Of a stretch of DNA of 64,000 bases, positions 63,401-64,000 are shown piece by piece (within the stretch, counting starts at the first letter, position 1; each line of letters opens with the position of its first letter). The DNA comes from Turritopsis dohrnii (lineage: Eukaryota; Cnidaria; Hydrozoa; Anthoathecata; Oceaniidae). The DNA is taken from positions 1 to 64,000 of the forward strand of contig BQMF02000159.1 of the NCBI GenBank assembly GCA_027922465.2, read 5' to 3'. The notes under the pieces are model-generated. The model had not been told where the DNA came from. It saw only the letters and a list, made by a program, of their open reading frames with translations, and did no database searches. A program made the translations under genes and the position numbers.

Positions 63401-64000
63401 TATTCAAATCATAATATATATAATCAGCATGCGTTTATTTTCTTTAAAACTTTTATTGAGGACTTACGTGAGGAAACAATTCCGCATTCCATCATATGCA
63501 GCTTTTAACTAGTACACATTCTGTGATGATTTTAGAAATATGAATATTCTAAAATACCATTTGTAAAAACAAAGTATTTTTTGACTGATTTTGGGTCATT
63601 TATCCAAAGTCAAATGCTATAAAGTTTTATGATGTGAGTTATAATAACTTCATAGTAGTCGGCGATGTTAACTTTGAACCCACTCATTCCAAAATTGTAA
63701 GGTTCCCGATTTCAATGACATGAATAATTTCATGGAATCAAAAACATGTTTTAACTGTGCTCATGAAACATGCACTGATTTTATCATCACTAGATCCTCT
63801 AATATTACCAAACATACCGGAACAGTGGAGACTGGGTTAAGTGATATCTAGCGACTAATATATATTTTTATGCTCAAGACTAAGTATGTAAAATTATCAT
63901 CTGTTTTGAGTCAGTTTTAATTACGTGATTTAAAAAGGATGATTTATCAATTTACGTCTTGTTAGTCAAAGAAATGATTTTTAATCCCTTTTGAGCACAA
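60420..64000. other. Right-end region with no supported gene
   Basis: Holds a half copy of the hairpin MITE (60535-60595, aactcctttgcggggatttt and tttgcccactg) and the tandem array at 61795-62590. The remainder is AT-rich with only short open frames. Confidence 0.6.
61795..62590. repeat. Tandem repeat of about 128 bp, six diverged copies
   Basis: The word ttttcataaaa(a/t)tttgcacag recurs near 61845, 61972, 62100, 62229, 62359 and, more diverged, 62484, spaced 125-130 bp. Other shared words are aggtgctgatttcgaatttg and gccaggtttgactaaaattg. No frame is kept across units, so it is not coding. Confidence 0.92.

Overview
The window looks like nuclear DNA from an invertebrate animal. It is AT-rich, its genes have many short exons with clean GT-AG introns, and the recognisable genes are animal or general eukaryotic (TYW4/LCMT2, LRRC45, TMEM245, NFX1, ZP/VWA matrix proteins). 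Short inverted-repeat transposons and one tRNA-derived SINE fill the space between. A cnidarian is my best guess, from the gene types and the possible tight gene pair, but nothing in the sequence proves it. I derived exon models by hand from splice signals, reading phase and remembered family signatures, and I ran no alignments.

Layout. (1) 1-7785, minus: a secreted or matrix protein with signal peptide, three VWA domains, a LamG-like domain, an EGF domain and a ZP-N domain, followed by a threonine-rich mucin tract of 231-bp repeats that runs off the left edge. (2) 8206-12618, minus: a separate signal-peptide exon and one VWA domain, either its own gene or alternative 5' exons of the first. 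(3) 16843-23485, minus: TYW4/LCMT2, complete in five exons. (4) 23674-25952, minus: LRRC45, complete in three exons and ending about 0.1-0.2 kb upstream of the TYW4 start. (5) 31616-36399, plus: TMEM245, complete in ten exons. (6) 37740-38192, plus: a small ER-type EF-hand protein ending KSEL. (7) 41351-52891, minus: NFX1, complete in 24 coding exons whose phases all agree. (8) 55014-60419, minus: a YWTD-type beta-propeller protein with an upstream EGF-like exon; its 5' part is incomplete.

The space between genes is mostly non-autonomous elements. These include a hairpin family of about 115 bp with some eleven copies or partial copies, two related-looking elements of about 1.6 kb, several other inverted-repeat elements, a 157-bp tandem array that copies a TYW4 splice donor, a tandem array of about 128 bp near the right end, and a decayed telomere-like tract. 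I see no pathway linking the genes: extracellular matrix, tRNA modification, centrosome, membrane and transcription genes simply sit side by side. The most unusual items are the mucin tract placed inside the ZP module with a second signal-peptide exon upstream, the LRRC45-TYW4 pair as a possible operon, and the duplicated splice donors.
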